A DNA stretch of 64,000 bases. Source: Thiobacillus sp. (GTDB lineage: Bacteria; Pseudomonadota; Gammaproteobacteria; Burkholderiales; Thiobacillaceae). Shown here in pieces: positions 42,198 through 53,448 of this stretch. The notes beneath the pieces are model-generated. The model was given only the letters and a program-made list of their open reading frames with translations. It was not told where the DNA came from and did not search any database. The position numbers and the translations under genes were made by a program. The stretch is taken from NCBI GenBank assembly GCA_016124745.1, contig WGNC01000008.1, positions 248,001 through 312,000 of the forward strand. Direction: 5' to 3'. Position 1 is the stretch's first letter, and every line of letters begins with the position of its first letter.

Positions 42198-43877
42198 TCA
42201 GTCCTGGATTTGCCGGGATGACGCGGGCTGGCGTGCCTCGAACGCGGCGACCGCCTGCTCGACGGTGAAGAACATGCGCTCGTGACCCAGGCGTTCCGCC
42301 AGCGGGGTGCGCTTCACCAGTTCCAGCGCCTCCGGGTTGAGCGCGGCAAGCCAGAGCTCGATGCCCTGTTCACGCTGTTTCTCCTCCCCCTCGACCAGCA
42401 TCTTGAGCGCGGTGTATTCGAAACCCGGGATCGCGGAACAGTCGAGCAGGACCACCTTCGGCTCGGCGGCCTTGCCCAAGGCCAGCAGTTTGCTGGCCAC
42501 GTTCGCGGCATTGCCGAAATAAAGGCGGTCCTGGGGACGCACGATGAGCAGGCCCGGAATGGCCTCGTCGTCGGGATGCTCGGGCGAGCGCGGGCGGAAC
42601 ACGTTCGTTCCCGGCTTGCGTCGGAGTTCATCGACGCGTGGATCGTACGCGATGTACATGAGGCTCAACAGCGACAGCACGATGGCGACCACGATGCCCT
42701 TGAGCGTGCCCAGCATCATCACGCCGAGACAGGCGACCAGGGCCCAGCGGAACTCCATCGTGCGCACGTGGCGAATCGCTGCCATCTCCGCCGGGTTCAC
42801 CAGGCTGATCGAGTAGGCGATGACGACCGCAGCCAGCGTGGCGTGCGGCATCAGTGCGAGCACCGGCGCAAGGAACAGCAGCGTGGCGAACGCGACCGCC
42901 GCAACCACCAGCGAGGTGGCCTGGGTCTGCGATCCGGCCTTGAGGCTGACCGCCGTCTGCGAGGTGCCGCCGCCGGCAGGCATCGAACCGATGAAAGCGC
43001 CCGCGGCATTGGCGGCGCCGATGGCCAGCAGCTCGCGGTTCGCGTCGATCGCGGGATCCGTGCGGCGGACGAATGCCCGCGCCGCGGCGATCGACTCGGT
43101 AAAGGAGATCAGCGCGATGCCGGCGGCCGCCGGCCACATCGCCTCGAACAGCGCGGGCTGCGGTAGCACGGGCATCGGAAAGCCACCGTGAATCGCACCG
43201 ACCACGCTCACGCCGGCGGCTTCGAGCCCTGCGATGGCCGAGGCGGCGATGCCCGCGGCCACGGCGAGCAGCGGCGCCGGGGATTTCGGCAGGAAGCGCT
43301 TGGCGAGATAGATGACGGCGAAGGTTGCCAGTGCGACGGCAAGGGTGGCCCAGGACAGTTCCGGGACGTGCTTGAATATCGACAGCACGTCGCGGAAGAA
43401 ACCCTCCTTGTGGATGTGGATGCCGAGCAGCTTGGGCACCTGGTCGGCGACGATGACGAAGCCGACCCCCGCCTTGAATCCGGTCAGCACGGGTTCCGAT
43501 ATGAAGTTGGCCAGGAAGCCGAATCGAAGGACACGCGCGGCCATGAGCATCAGGCCCACGAGGACCGAGAGGGTGGCTGCGGCGGTGAGGGGGTCCAGTC
43601 CCGGGTTGTCGCGCAGCGCTTCGCCGATGGCAGTGGCGCACAGGATCGCGATCGGCGTGGTGGTGCTGACGGAGAGCAGGCGTGAAGTGCCGAGAGCGGC
43701 ATACACCACCATCGGCACCATGGCCGCGAACAGGCCTGCCTGCACCGGCAAGCCGGCAATGGTCGCGTAGGCAAGCGCCTTCGGCACCACCACGGCCGCC
43801 GTGGTGAGGCCGGGTATCAGGTCCGCAGTGAAGGGGCTGCGCCGGGGGGCATGCGGGTCGGACGTTTCGCCGCTCAT
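42198..43877 (-). CDS. SulP-family anion transporter with STAS domain
   Basis: A 559-residue protein with 12-14 TM segments in the SLC26/SulP fold: DLIPGLTTAAVVVPKALAYATIAGLP, NFISEPVLTGFKAGVGFVIV and SFTESIAAARAF, quoted by block, and SMPAGGGTSQTAVS. A C-terminal cytoplasmic STAS domain spans about 435-545 (VVLLDCSAIPGFEYTALKML). SulP members carry sulfate, bicarbonate or dicarboxylates; in autotrophs some serve bicarbonate uptake. The substrate is not decided by sequence here. First gene of a three-gene minus-strand operon. Confidence 0.88.
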   Translation of the reverse strand: MSGETSDPHAPRRSPFTADLIPGLTTAAVVVPKALAYATIAGLPVQAGLFAAMVPMVVYAALGTSRLLSVSTTTPIAILCATAIGEALRDNPGLDPLTAAATLSVLVGLMLMAARVLRFGFLANFISEPVLTGFKAGVGFVIVADQVPKLLGIHIHKEGFFRDVLSIFKHVPELSWATLAVALATFAVIYLAKRFLPKSPAPLLAVAAGIAASAIAGLEAAGVSVVGAIHGGFPMPVLPQPALFEAMWPAAAGIALISFTESIAAARAFVRRTDPAIDANRELLAIGAANAAGAFIGSMPAGGGTSQTAVSLKAGSQTQATSLVVAAVAFATLLFLAPVLALMPHATLAAVVIAYSISLVNPAEMAAIRHVRTMEFRWALVACLGVMMLGTLKGIVVAIVLSLLSLMYIAYDPRVDELRRKPGTNVFRPRSPEHPDDEAIPGLLIVRPQDRLYFGNAANVASKLLALGKAAEPKVVLLDCSAIPGFEYTALKMLVEGEEKQREQGIELWLAALNPEALELVKRTPLAERLGHERMFFTVEQAVAAFEARQPASSRQIQD

Positions 43878-43914
43878 TTAAGGCCTCTTCGTTCTGAAGG
43901 CAGGGAATTTGGCG

Positions 43915-45558
<1,644 letters not shown>

Positions 45559-45918
45559 TGTTTTACCTTGGAATCTCAGTTGATGTTGGGTTCATTTTGC
45601 AACATCAGCGCGAGAACGACCACCGAACTCAATTGAACCCCGTAATCCGGTTGCGTTGCCTGCTTGCAGGCCTGGATGTCATCCGCCAAAGCCACTACTG
45701 AAGTCGATGCAGCGCCGCCAGGGCTGGCCGCTTTCAGCCCCGAAATGGAACCTGCCCGGTCACGCTCCACTCGCGGTCGGGCGGTCCGTTGGAAAAGGGC
45801 CACGGACGGTTTACCGTGGGGTGCCCATCTTGTACCATCCACGCGTCGCTCTCAGTTGCCATCTGGATCGGATCCGTTCCGCCCACGGACCCGCATATTA
45901 AGAATCAAAGGAGGACCG
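45559..45918. promoter_or_regulatory. Divergent intergenic region with an inverted repeat
   Basis: The 360 bp separate pgm from the RND operon. CCACGG-N8-CCGTGG at 45800-45819, extendable outwards to GGGC...GCCC with a bulge, could be an operator or hairpin. AAAGGAGG at 45907-45914 is a strong ribosome binding site and fixes the GTG start at 45919. No regulator gene lies nearby. Confidence 0.4.
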
Positions 45919-47430
45919 GTGCACAACGAGCCGTATCACCCGACTGCCTCACGACCGCACACCCGACGCTGTGCCTGGGTCCTGCTCCCGGCGTGCGTGC
46001 TCCTGTTCGAAGCGTGCTCCAAGGAAGCCCCGCCACCGCCCCCACAGAGCGCCGAGGTCAGCGTGCTCAGGATCGAGCCGCGCGACACCCCGGTCAGCAG
46101 CGAATACATCGCGCAGACCCAGAGCCCGCAGGAGGTCAGCATCGTGGCGCGGGTCAACGGCTTTCTCGACAAGCAGCTATACACGGAAGGGGCGATCGTC
46201 AACGAAGGCCAGATCCTGTTCCAGATGGATCGCAAGCCTTTCATCGCGCAGCTCGACTCCGCCCAGGCCGCGCTGGACAAGACCAACGCCGCACACGACA
46301 CCGCAGTGGCCAACCTGAAGCGGGTCAAGCCGCTTGCCGAACAGAACGCCCTGTCGCAGAAGGACCTCGACGACGCGACCGGCCAGGCCGATAGTACGGC
46401 GGCCTCGGTGGCCCAGGCGCAGGCCAACGTCGATACTGCAAAACTGAACCTTTCCTATACGACCATCGCCTCGCCGCTGCGCGGGATCGCGGCCGCCGCC
46501 CAGCAGAAGGAGGGAGCTTACCTGAGCCCGCAGAACAACCTGCTGACCACGGTCTCCTCGCTCGACCCGATGTGGGTGAACTTCAGCATGTCGGAAAACG
46601 CGTTCACGCATTATCGCAGCCAGATTGCCCAGGGCCTGCTTATCCCGCCCAAGGACAAGAGTTACGAGGTCGAACTGATCCAGGTCGACAATACCCCGTT
46701 GCCGCAGAAGGGCCGCATCACCTTCGTCAATCCTTCGTACAACGCGCAGACCGGAACGTTCCTGATCCGGGTGACGATCGCCAATCCGGACGGTACGCTG
46801 CGTCCAAACCAGTTTGTCCGGGTTCGCCTGCACGGCGCGATCCGGCCCAACGCGATCACGGTGCCACAGCGTGCCGTGCAGCAGGGCGCGAAGGGGCATT
46901 TCGTCTGGGTCGTGAATGCGTCGGGCAAGGCCGAGTTGCGGCCGGTGACCGTCGGCGAATGGTATCGCGACAGCTGGTTCATCAATCAGGGTCTCGCCGC
47001 CGGCGACCAGGTCGTCGTCGACGGCGCCCTGCGGCTCGCCCCGGACACGCCTGTCAGGGTGAAGCCCTACGTGCCGGATCCGGGTTCGCTGGAAGCAGCG
47101 CCGCAGACGCGACCGTTGGGTGCAACGGTGTCGGTCCATTTCGCCATGGCCAGGACGACGCTCGATTCCGAGTCCAGGCGGATGCTGAAGCAGCTCGCGC
47201 TCTCGATGAAAACCACCTCGAACCCGGTCGACATCACCGGCATTGTCGACTGGACCGGCAAGCACCAGACCAATGTCGAACTTGCGCGGCGCCGCGCCGA
47301 AGTCGTCCGCGATGCGCTGCTCGCCGAAGGCCTTGCCGCCGACCGTCTCCGCGTGCAGCCGTCGCGGGAGGAACCGGGTCCCGTGAGCAGCCGTGACGCC
47401 CGTCGGGTGGAAATCGCGGTTGCAAGATAG
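45919..47430 (+). CDS. RND periplasmic adaptor with C-terminal OmpA-like domain
   Basis: A 503-residue protein starting at GTG, fixed by AAAGGAGG. The N-terminal signal ends in LLFEACSKEA, an atypical lipobox with Glu at -2. The MFP body runs from about 40 to 395: lipoyl half IVARVNGFLDKQLYTEGAIVNEGQ, coiled-coil hairpin, second half TIASPLRGIAAAAQQKEGAYL, and beta-barrel VPQRAVQQGAKGHFVWVV. Residues ~404-503 form an OmpA-like peptidoglycan-binding domain: VSVHFAMARTTLDSESRRML, GIVDWTGKHQTNVELARRRA with the conserved Asp and Arg, and RRVEIAVAR. Usual MFPs lack it. Confidence 0.88.
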   Translation: MHNEPYHPTASRPHTRRCAWVLLPACVLLFEACSKEAPPPPPQSAEVSVLRIEPRDTPVSSEYIAQTQSPQEVSIVARVNGFLDKQLYTEGAIVNEGQILFQMDRKPFIAQLDSAQAALDKTNAAHDTAVANLKRVKPLAEQNALSQKDLDDATGQADSTAASVAQAQANVDTAKLNLSYTTIASPLRGIAAAAQQKEGAYLSPQNNLLTTVSSLDPMWVNFSMSENAFTHYRSQIAQGLLIPPKDKSYEVELIQVDNTPLPQKGRITFVNPSYNAQTGTFLIRVTIANPDGTLRPNQFVRVRLHGAIRPNAITVPQRAVQQGAKGHFVWVVNASGKAELRPVTVGEWYRDSWFINQGLAAGDQVVVDGALRLAPDTPVRVKPYVPDPGSLEAAPQTRPLGATVSVHFAMARTTLDSESRRMLKQLALSMKTTSNPVDITGIVDWTGKHQTNVELARRRAEVVRDALLAEGLAADRLRVQPSREEPGPVSSRDARRVEIAVAR

Positions 47431-47447
47431 CCAGGGCGAGACCGGCG

Positions 47448-50400
47448 ATGTTCTCCCGCTTCTTCATCGAACGACCGATCTTCGCGGCGGTCATTTCGAT
47501 CATTCTCTGCCTTGCCGGCCTGGTCGCGATGTTCGTGCTGCCAGTCCAGCAGTACCCGACGATCACCCCGGTGCAGGTGACCGTCTCCGCCACCTATCCC
47601 GGCGCCGATTCGAAGACGCTGGCCGATTCGGTCGCATCGCCCATCGAGGCCCAGATCAACGGCGTCGACAACATGCTGTACATGTCGTCGACCAGTTCGG
47701 CCAACGGCCAGCTGACGCTGACCGTGTATTTTTCGCTCGATACCGATCCCGACATCGCCCAGGTCCAGGTACAGAACCGGGTCAACCTCGCCCTGCCGCA
47801 GCTGCCCACGGCCGTCACCCAGCTCGGCGTCTCGGTGCAGAAGAAATCTTCGTCGATCATGATGCTGATCGGCGTGTTCGGCAAGGGCGACCGCTACAGC
47901 GCCGATTACGTTGCCAATTTCGCAAACGTCTATGTTCTCGATGCGGTGAAGCGCGTACCCGGTGCCGGACAGGCGCAGATCATGGGCGTGCCGGACCAGG
48001 CAATGCGGATCTGGATGAATCCGGACCGGATGGCGTCGCTCGGCATCACGACCAGCGACATCACCAATGCGATCAAGGCGCAGAACGCGCTGTTCGGCGC
48101 CGGCCAGATCGGGCAGCAGCCCACTGCCGGCCCGGTCGAACTGACCTTCCCCGTGGTCACCCAGGCGCCGTTCACCGATCCGCGCCAGTACGAAGACATC
48201 ATCCTGCGTGCCAGCCAGGACGGCAGCGCGATCGTGCGATTGGGCGATGTCGCGCGTGCCGAGGTCGGGCTGCGCCAGTACATCGTCGATTCGAAGCTCA
48301 ACGGCACGCCAACGACCTTCATCGCGGTATATCTGCAGCCGGGCGCCAACGGCATCAAGGTATCGGACGCCGTGCGCAGGACGATGGCGGACATGAAGAC
48401 GCGCTTTCCAGAGGGAATCGACTACCGGATCGCGCTCGATACCAACGACTTCGTCAAGCTGTCGATCGAGGAGGTGCTTCACACGCTGCTCGAAGCGATC
48501 GTGCTGGTGGTGCTCGTGGTGTACCTGTTCCTGCAGAGCTTCCGCACGACCATTATTTGCACGATCGCGATCCTGGTCTCGCTGATCACGACCTTCGCCG
48601 GCATGCTGGCCCTGGGCTTCTCGATCAACCTCGTCACCTTGTTCGGGCTCGTGCTGGCGATCGGTATGGTCGTCGACGACGCGATCGTCGTCGTCGAGAA
48701 CGTCGAGCGCAACATGCACCAGCATCAACTCGGACCGAAGGAAGCCACCATCCGGTCGATGGACGAGATCGCCAGCTCGCTCGTCGCCGTGGTGCTCGTG
48801 ATGGCGTCGGTGTTCATCCCTGCCGCCTTCCTGCCGGGGACGACGGGCCAGCTCTACAAGCAGTTCGCGATCACGATCGTGGTGTCGGTCGTGGTGTCGG
48901 GCTTCGTGGCGCTGACCCTCACGCCGGCGATGTGCGCCCTGTTGCTCAAGCCCGGTGCGCCGCCGCAACGCGGGTTCTTTGCCTGGTTCAATCGCCGGGT
49001 CGACGGCGTGACGCAGGGATTCGGCCATGCGGTCGAGCTGGTGATCAAGCGTTCGGTCATCGCGCTCGTGCTGTTCGCCGGCTTCATCTGGAGCATTTAC
49101 CACCTGTTCAGCATCCTGCCATCGAGCTTCGTTCCGAACGAGGACCAGGGCTATGTGATGGCCGCTATCATCATGCCCGAGGCGGCGAGCATCGATCGCA
49201 CGCAGGCCGTGGCCGAGAAGGTCGACGCGGTGTTCGAGAAGCTGCCGGGCGTCGAGACACGTTCGATGATCACCGGCTACAGCCTGCTCGACAGCGGCTT
49301 CAAGACCAATGCCGGGGCGTTTTTCGTGACCCTCAAGGACTTCAAGGAGCGCTACGCGTCGATCGAAACGGCGAAGCAGCAGAATGCGCGTGCCATTTTG
49401 ATGGACTTCTACGCGCAGGCCCGCGGCATCGAGGAGGCGATCGTTCTGCCTGTCGCGCCGCCACCGATTCCAGGAATCGGGACCACCGGCGGTTTCGAGT
49501 TCTGGATCCAGGATACCGGCTCGGGCGATCCTTCCCGGCTCGACGAGGTGACCCAGGCATTTCTTGCCAAGGCCCGGAGCAACCCCGCCCTGATGAGCCT
49601 GTCGTCGACTTTCCGCGCCAACACGCAGCAGTTGCGTGCCCTGGTCGACCGCGACAAGGCCATGCTGCTCGGCGTACCGGTCGAGGATGTCTACACCGCG
49701 ATCCAGGCGCAGTTCGGCTCGCTGACCGCGAGCCAGTTCAACCAGTTCAGCCGGGTCTGGTGGGTCATCGTACAGTCCGATGCGAAGTACCGACAGAACC
49801 CCGACGACCTGACCCGCCTGTATACGCGTTCGAGCAACGGCCAGATGGTTCCGCTGTCGGCGCTGGTCACGACCAAGTGGACCGCTGGCCCCGACCTGCT
49901 GCCCCATTTCAACGGCTTTCCTGCAGCGAAGATCAACGGCAACGCATCGCCGGGCTACAGTTCCGGCGATGCGATCGCCGCAATGGAGGCGACGGCGAAG
50001 GAAGCCCTGCCGCCGGGCTTCACGTTCGCCTGGTCCGGTCTCGCGTTCGAGGAGAAGAAATCCGGCGGCACCTCGATGATCGCGTTCGTATTCGGTCTCA
50101 TCATCGTGTTCCTGGTGCTGGCGGCGCAGTACGAATCGTGGACGCTTCCGGGTGCTGTGATGTCCGCGGTGCCGTTCGGCATCCTCGGGGCGCTCGTTAC
50201 CATCTGGCTGCGCGGACTCGAGAACGATGTGTACTTCCAGATCGGCCTGCTGGTGCTGATCGGGCTCGGGGCGAAGAATGCCGTGTTGCGCGTGTCGGCT
50301 GCGGTGGAGTTCCGCAGGCAGGGCAAGTCGATCATGGAAGCGACGGTGCTCGCCGGGGAGCAGCGGCTGCGTCCGATCATCATGACCTCGCTCGCGTTCG

Positions 50401-50648
50401 CGATGGGCGTCCTGCCGCTCGCCATCGCGATGGGCGCCGGTGCCAACGCGCGCCATTCGATCGGTACCGGGATCATCGGCGGCATGATTGGCGAGACCAC
50501 GCTCGCGATGCTGTACGTGCCCCTGCTGTTCTACCTGTTCGACAGGTTCGCAGAGCGTGGGAAGAAGGAGGCGCCTCCCCCCAGCGCGGCGGAGCGCGCA
50601 GGCAGCGATACGGATCCGGCGCCGCACGGGGAGCGCCGCGATGATTGA
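47448..50648 (+). CDS. RND efflux permease, HAE1 family
   Basis: A 1066-residue inner-membrane pump with 12 TM helices and two large periplasmic loops. The N-terminus is MFSRFFIERPIFAAVISI. TM4 has GMVVDDAIVVVENVER with the double Asp of the proton relay, and TM10 has a Lys-containing counterpart (GLGAKNAVLRVSAAVEF; the usual form is GLxxKNAILIVEFA). AcrB-type signatures such as VQQYPTITPVQVTVSATYPGA are present. Polyaromatic drugs, detergents or dyes are typical substrates. It is 17 bp after the adaptor and overlaps the outer-membrane gene by 8 bp. Confidence 0.95.
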   Translation: MFSRFFIERPIFAAVISIILCLAGLVAMFVLPVQQYPTITPVQVTVSATYPGADSKTLADSVASPIEAQINGVDNMLYMSSTSSANGQLTLTVYFSLDTDPDIAQVQVQNRVNLALPQLPTAVTQLGVSVQKKSSSIMMLIGVFGKGDRYSADYVANFANVYVLDAVKRVPGAGQAQIMGVPDQAMRIWMNPDRMASLGITTSDITNAIKAQNALFGAGQIGQQPTAGPVELTFPVVTQAPFTDPRQYEDIILRASQDGSAIVRLGDVARAEVGLRQYIVDSKLNGTPTTFIAVYLQPGANGIKVSDAVRRTMADMKTRFPEGIDYRIALDTNDFVKLSIEEVLHTLLEAIVLVVLVVYLFLQSFRTTIICTIAILVSLITTFAGMLALGFSINLVTLFGLVLAIGMVVDDAIVVVENVERNMHQHQLGPKEATIRSMDEIASSLVAVVLVMASVFIPAAFLPGTTGQLYKQFAITIVVSVVVSGFVALTLTPAMCALLLKPGAPPQRGFFAWFNRRVDGVTQGFGHAVELVIKRSVIALVLFAGFIWSIYHLFSILPSSFVPNEDQGYVMAAIIMPEAASIDRTQAVAEKVDAVFEKLPGVETRSMITGYSLLDSGFKTNAGAFFVTLKDFKERYASIETAKQQNARAILMDFYAQARGIEEAIVLPVAPPPIPGIGTTGGFEFWIQDTGSGDPSRLDEVTQAFLAKARSNPALMSLSSTFRANTQQLRALVDRDKAMLLGVPVEDVYTAIQAQFGSLTASQFNQFSRVWWVIVQSDAKYRQNPDDLTRLYTRSSNGQMVPLSALVTTKWTAGPDLLPHFNGFPAAKINGNASPGYSSGDAIAAMEATAKEALPPGFTFAWSGLAFEEKKSGGTSMIAFVFGLIIVFLVLAAQYESWTLPGAVMSAVPFGILGALVTIWLRGLENDVYFQIGLLVLIGLGAKNAVLRVSAAVEFRRQGKSIMEATVLAGEQRLRPIIMTSLAFAMGVLPLAIAMGAGANARHSIGTGIIGGMIGETTLAMLYVPLLFYLFDRFAERGKKEAPPPSAAERAGSDTDPAPHGERRDD

Positions 50649-52146
50649 GCTGCGCAGCGCGGGTGCGCTGCTCGCGCTTGCCGCGGCACTGGGCGGCTGC
50701 ATGGTCGGCCCGAATTATTCGCGGCCTGGGATCGACATCCCGGCTGCGTTCCAGCATGAGCAACCGGATGCGCGTGAGCTGGCCGACACCGAGTGGTGGA
50801 AGCAGTTCGGTGAACCGGTGCTCGACGGACTGATCGACGAGGCGCTCGTTCACAACAAGGACCTGCAGATTGCGGCAGCCAACGTCGAGGCTGCGACGGC
50901 GCTCCTCACCCAGAGCCGGTCGGGGCTGTTTCCGCAGGTCGGCTACCAGGGCACCGCCGGGCGGCAGCGCATCTCGGAAAGCAGCGCCAGCCCGGTTTCC
51001 AAGCTCATCCCGAACCCGCAGACGGCCTACGAGGCGCTGCTTGGCGTGAGCTGGGAGGTCGACCTCTGGGGCCGCATCCGGCGCCTGTCGGAATCGGCAC
51101 GGGCTAACGCGCTGGCGACGGAAGAAGCGCGCCGCGGTGCGATCCTCTCGCTCGTCGCCTCAGTTGCGAGTTCCTACCTGCAGCTGCGCTCGCTCGACTA
51201 TCAGCTCGAGATCGCGCAGCGCACGCTCGCGAGCTACGCCGAGTCGGTCAAGCTTTTCGAACTGCAATTCAAGTACGGCCAGATTTCGCAGATCACCGTG
51301 GAGCAGGCCCGATCGCAGTACGAGACGGCTGCCGCCGCAATCCCGCAGATCGAGCGCGACATCGTGTTGACCGAGAACGCGATCTCCATCCTGCTTGGAC
51401 GCAATCCCGGCACCGTGGCCCGCGGCAAGGCACTCACGGAACTTTCCCTGCCGGCTGTGCCGGCCGGCGTGCCGTCACAGCTGCTCGAGCGCAGGCCCGA
51501 TATCGCGCAGGCCGAGCAGCAGCTCATCGCCGCCAATGCGCAGATTGGCGCGGCCCGGGCGCAGTACTTCCCGACGATTTCGCTTACCGGCGCCTTCGGT
51601 TCCGCGAGCGGGCAGTTGTCTGACCTGTTCAGCGGACCCGCGGGTGTCTGGAACTATGCCGGGGCGATCGCCGGGCCGATCTTCACCGGCGGCTTCATCT
51701 CGGGCCAGGTCGCGCAGGCGGAAGCCAGCCAGCAGGCAGCACTCTTCAACTACGAAGCCGTGATCCAGAGCGCGTTCGCGGACGTCGAGAACGCGCTCGT
51801 GAGCCGCGAGAAAATAGCGCAGCAGGTCGACGCCGAGGCACGGCGGGTCAGGGCGCTTGCCGAGTATGGACGGCTCGCGCAGCTGAAGTTCGACGGCGGC
51901 TACACCGACTATCTCACCGTGCTCAACGCGCAGCAGCAGCTTTTTCCCGCCGAGATCAACTATGCGCAGAACCTGGGCCAGAAATACAATGCGCTCGTCA
52001 CGCTCTACAAGGCGATGGGTGGCGGCTGGATCGACAAGGCCGACGCATGGGCACCGCAGCCTGTGCACGGATCGAGCCTGTTCGCAGCGCCGATCCCGCG
52101 CGGCGGGACCGCGGCCAACAGCCCGTCACCTGCCAGCACGCCTTGA
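50641..52146 (+). CDS. RND outer-membrane channel lipoprotein, NodT/OprM family
   Basis: A 501-residue protein. The lipoprotein signal ends in LAAALGGCMVGPNYSRP (Cys about 20). Two OEP repeats contain WEVDLWGRIRRLSESARANA and VPSQLLERRPDIAQAEQQL. It completes an adaptor-pump-channel operon. The ATG at 50641 lies inside the end of the pump gene; the reading frame continues upstream but without a signal sequence. Confidence 0.93.
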   Translation: MIELRSAGALLALAAALGGCMVGPNYSRPGIDIPAAFQHEQPDARELADTEWWKQFGEPVLDGLIDEALVHNKDLQIAAANVEAATALLTQSRSGLFPQVGYQGTAGRQRISESSASPVSKLIPNPQTAYEALLGVSWEVDLWGRIRRLSESARANALATEEARRGAILSLVASVASSYLQLRSLDYQLEIAQRTLASYAESVKLFELQFKYGQISQITVEQARSQYETAAAAIPQIERDIVLTENAISILLGRNPGTVARGKALTELSLPAVPAGVPSQLLERRPDIAQAEQQLIAANAQIGAARAQYFPTISLTGAFGSASGQLSDLFSGPAGVWNYAGAIAGPIFTGGFISGQVAQAEASQQAALFNYEAVIQSAFADVENALVSREKIAQQVDAEARRVRALAEYGRLAQLKFDGGYTDYLTVLNAQQQLFPAEINYAQNLGQKYNALVTLYKAMGGGWIDKADAWAPQPVHGSSLFAAPIPRGGTAANSPSPASTP

Positions 52147-52246
52147 GGCCGGATGCGGACCGGTACCGCCTGCAGGCCTGCAGCGCCCGCAGTAGGGTCC
52201 TGTTTCCGGTGCTTGAAACGCAACCACGGGTTTCGGCGTGGCGTGT

Positions 52247-53305
52247 CTACTCGGGCCGGAGTTCTTCATTGACCCACGCGTCGATCAGCGTATAGCCGAC
52301 AGCGAGGACTACCGGGCCGACGAAGATGCCCACCAGGCCGAGGGTGATCAACCCGCCGATCACGCCGGCAAAGATCAATAGCAGCGGCAGGTCGGCACCT
52401 TTCTTGATCAGATAGGGGCGCAGGAAGTTGTCGATGCTGCCGACGATCGTGGACCAGACCAGCAGGACCGTGCCCCAGGTGTTGTCGCCGCTCCAGTACA
52501 TCCAGCCGACTGCCGGAATCAGCACCAGAAGCGGGCCGAGCTGGGCGAGGCACAGCATGAACATCAGCACGGTCAGGACCGCAGCCATCGGCACGCCGGC
52601 GATGGCCAGCCCGATGCCGCCCAGCACCGATTGCGCCACTGCGGTCACGACAACCCCCAGTGCGACGCCACGGATGGCCTGGCTGGCCAGCACCACCACA
52701 CCCTCGCCCCGCTGCCCCCCGAGGCGTGCGCCGAAACGCTTCAGCCAGGCCGCGGCCGACTCCCCGCCTGAATACATGATGGCTGCGATGAGCACGGTCA
52801 GCAGAAACTGAAACAACACCTTGCCGAAATTACCCATCTGGTTGGCGAACCAGCTGCCGATGACATTGGCATACGGGACGAGCTTGGTGGCGAAATCCTG
52901 CACGCCTTCTGCGACAAACTGTTGCCAGAACTGATGGAGTTTGGAACCGATCACGGGAAGTCCGGCGACCCAGTCCGGTGGCGGCGGAACGCGGATCTCG
53001 GCCAGCTGCTTCGACCATCCGGCGATGCGATCCGTATTTTCCACGAGCGCGGCAATGGCGAGCGACAGGGGAACGACCAGCAGGAGCAGCAGGAGGATCG
53101 TCATCGTCGCGACTGCCAGCGATCGCTTGCCCCACAGCCTGGCCTGGATGCCGAGCATCATCGGCCAGGTGGCCACGGTCACCAGCGTGGCCCAGATCAG
53201 GGCCGGCAGGAAGGGCCGCATGATCCAGAATGCGGCAGCGATCAGGCCACCGATGAAAAGGACGGCCAGGGTGATCTGGGCAAGGTCGCGCGGCTTTGTA
53301 TTCAT
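52247..53305 (-). CDS. AI-2E transporter family (PerM/YdiK-like) membrane protein
   Basis: A 352-residue polytopic protein with TM helices at the N-terminus (ITLAVLFIGGLIAAAFWIM), about 60-80 and a C-terminal cluster (LGGIGLAIAGVPMAAVLTVLMFML). The family motif PVLVLIPAVGW appears as GPLLVLIPAVGWMYWSGD, and NFLRPYLIKKGADLPLLLIF is present. The family includes the AI-2 exporter TqsA but also sodium or organic exporters, so the substrate is not assigned. It stands alone between the RND operon (convergent) and glnS. Confidence 0.88.
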   Translation of the reverse strand: MNTKPRDLAQITLAVLFIGGLIAAAFWIMRPFLPALIWATLVTVATWPMMLGIQARLWGKRSLAVATMTILLLLLLVVPLSLAIAALVENTDRIAGWSKQLAEIRVPPPPDWVAGLPVIGSKLHQFWQQFVAEGVQDFATKLVPYANVIGSWFANQMGNFGKVLFQFLLTVLIAAIMYSGGESAAAWLKRFGARLGGQRGEGVVVLASQAIRGVALGVVVTAVAQSVLGGIGLAIAGVPMAAVLTVLMFMLCLAQLGPLLVLIPAVGWMYWSGDNTWGTVLLVWSTIVGSIDNFLRPYLIKKGADLPLLLIFAGVIGGLITLGLVGIFVGPVVLAVGYTLIDAWVNEELRPE

Positions 53306-53448
53306 GTCGGGGTGCTCATGGAGAGGGCGGGTGAGGGATCATGCATCGTCCTTGCGATCCGGTGGGGTCGGCTGGTTTCAATAAATCGGGAGGCGCGCCT
53401 GCAGTGCCATTCCGAGACGGAGTGCTATCAGACTTGCCACCTCTTCAC

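Noticed and set aside
47067-50702. A 1211-codon open frame on the minus strand opposite the RND operon
   Set aside because: The plus strand has clear family motifs throughout; the antisense frame is Arg/His/Asp-rich low-complexity sequence typical of a mirror of G+C-rich codons.
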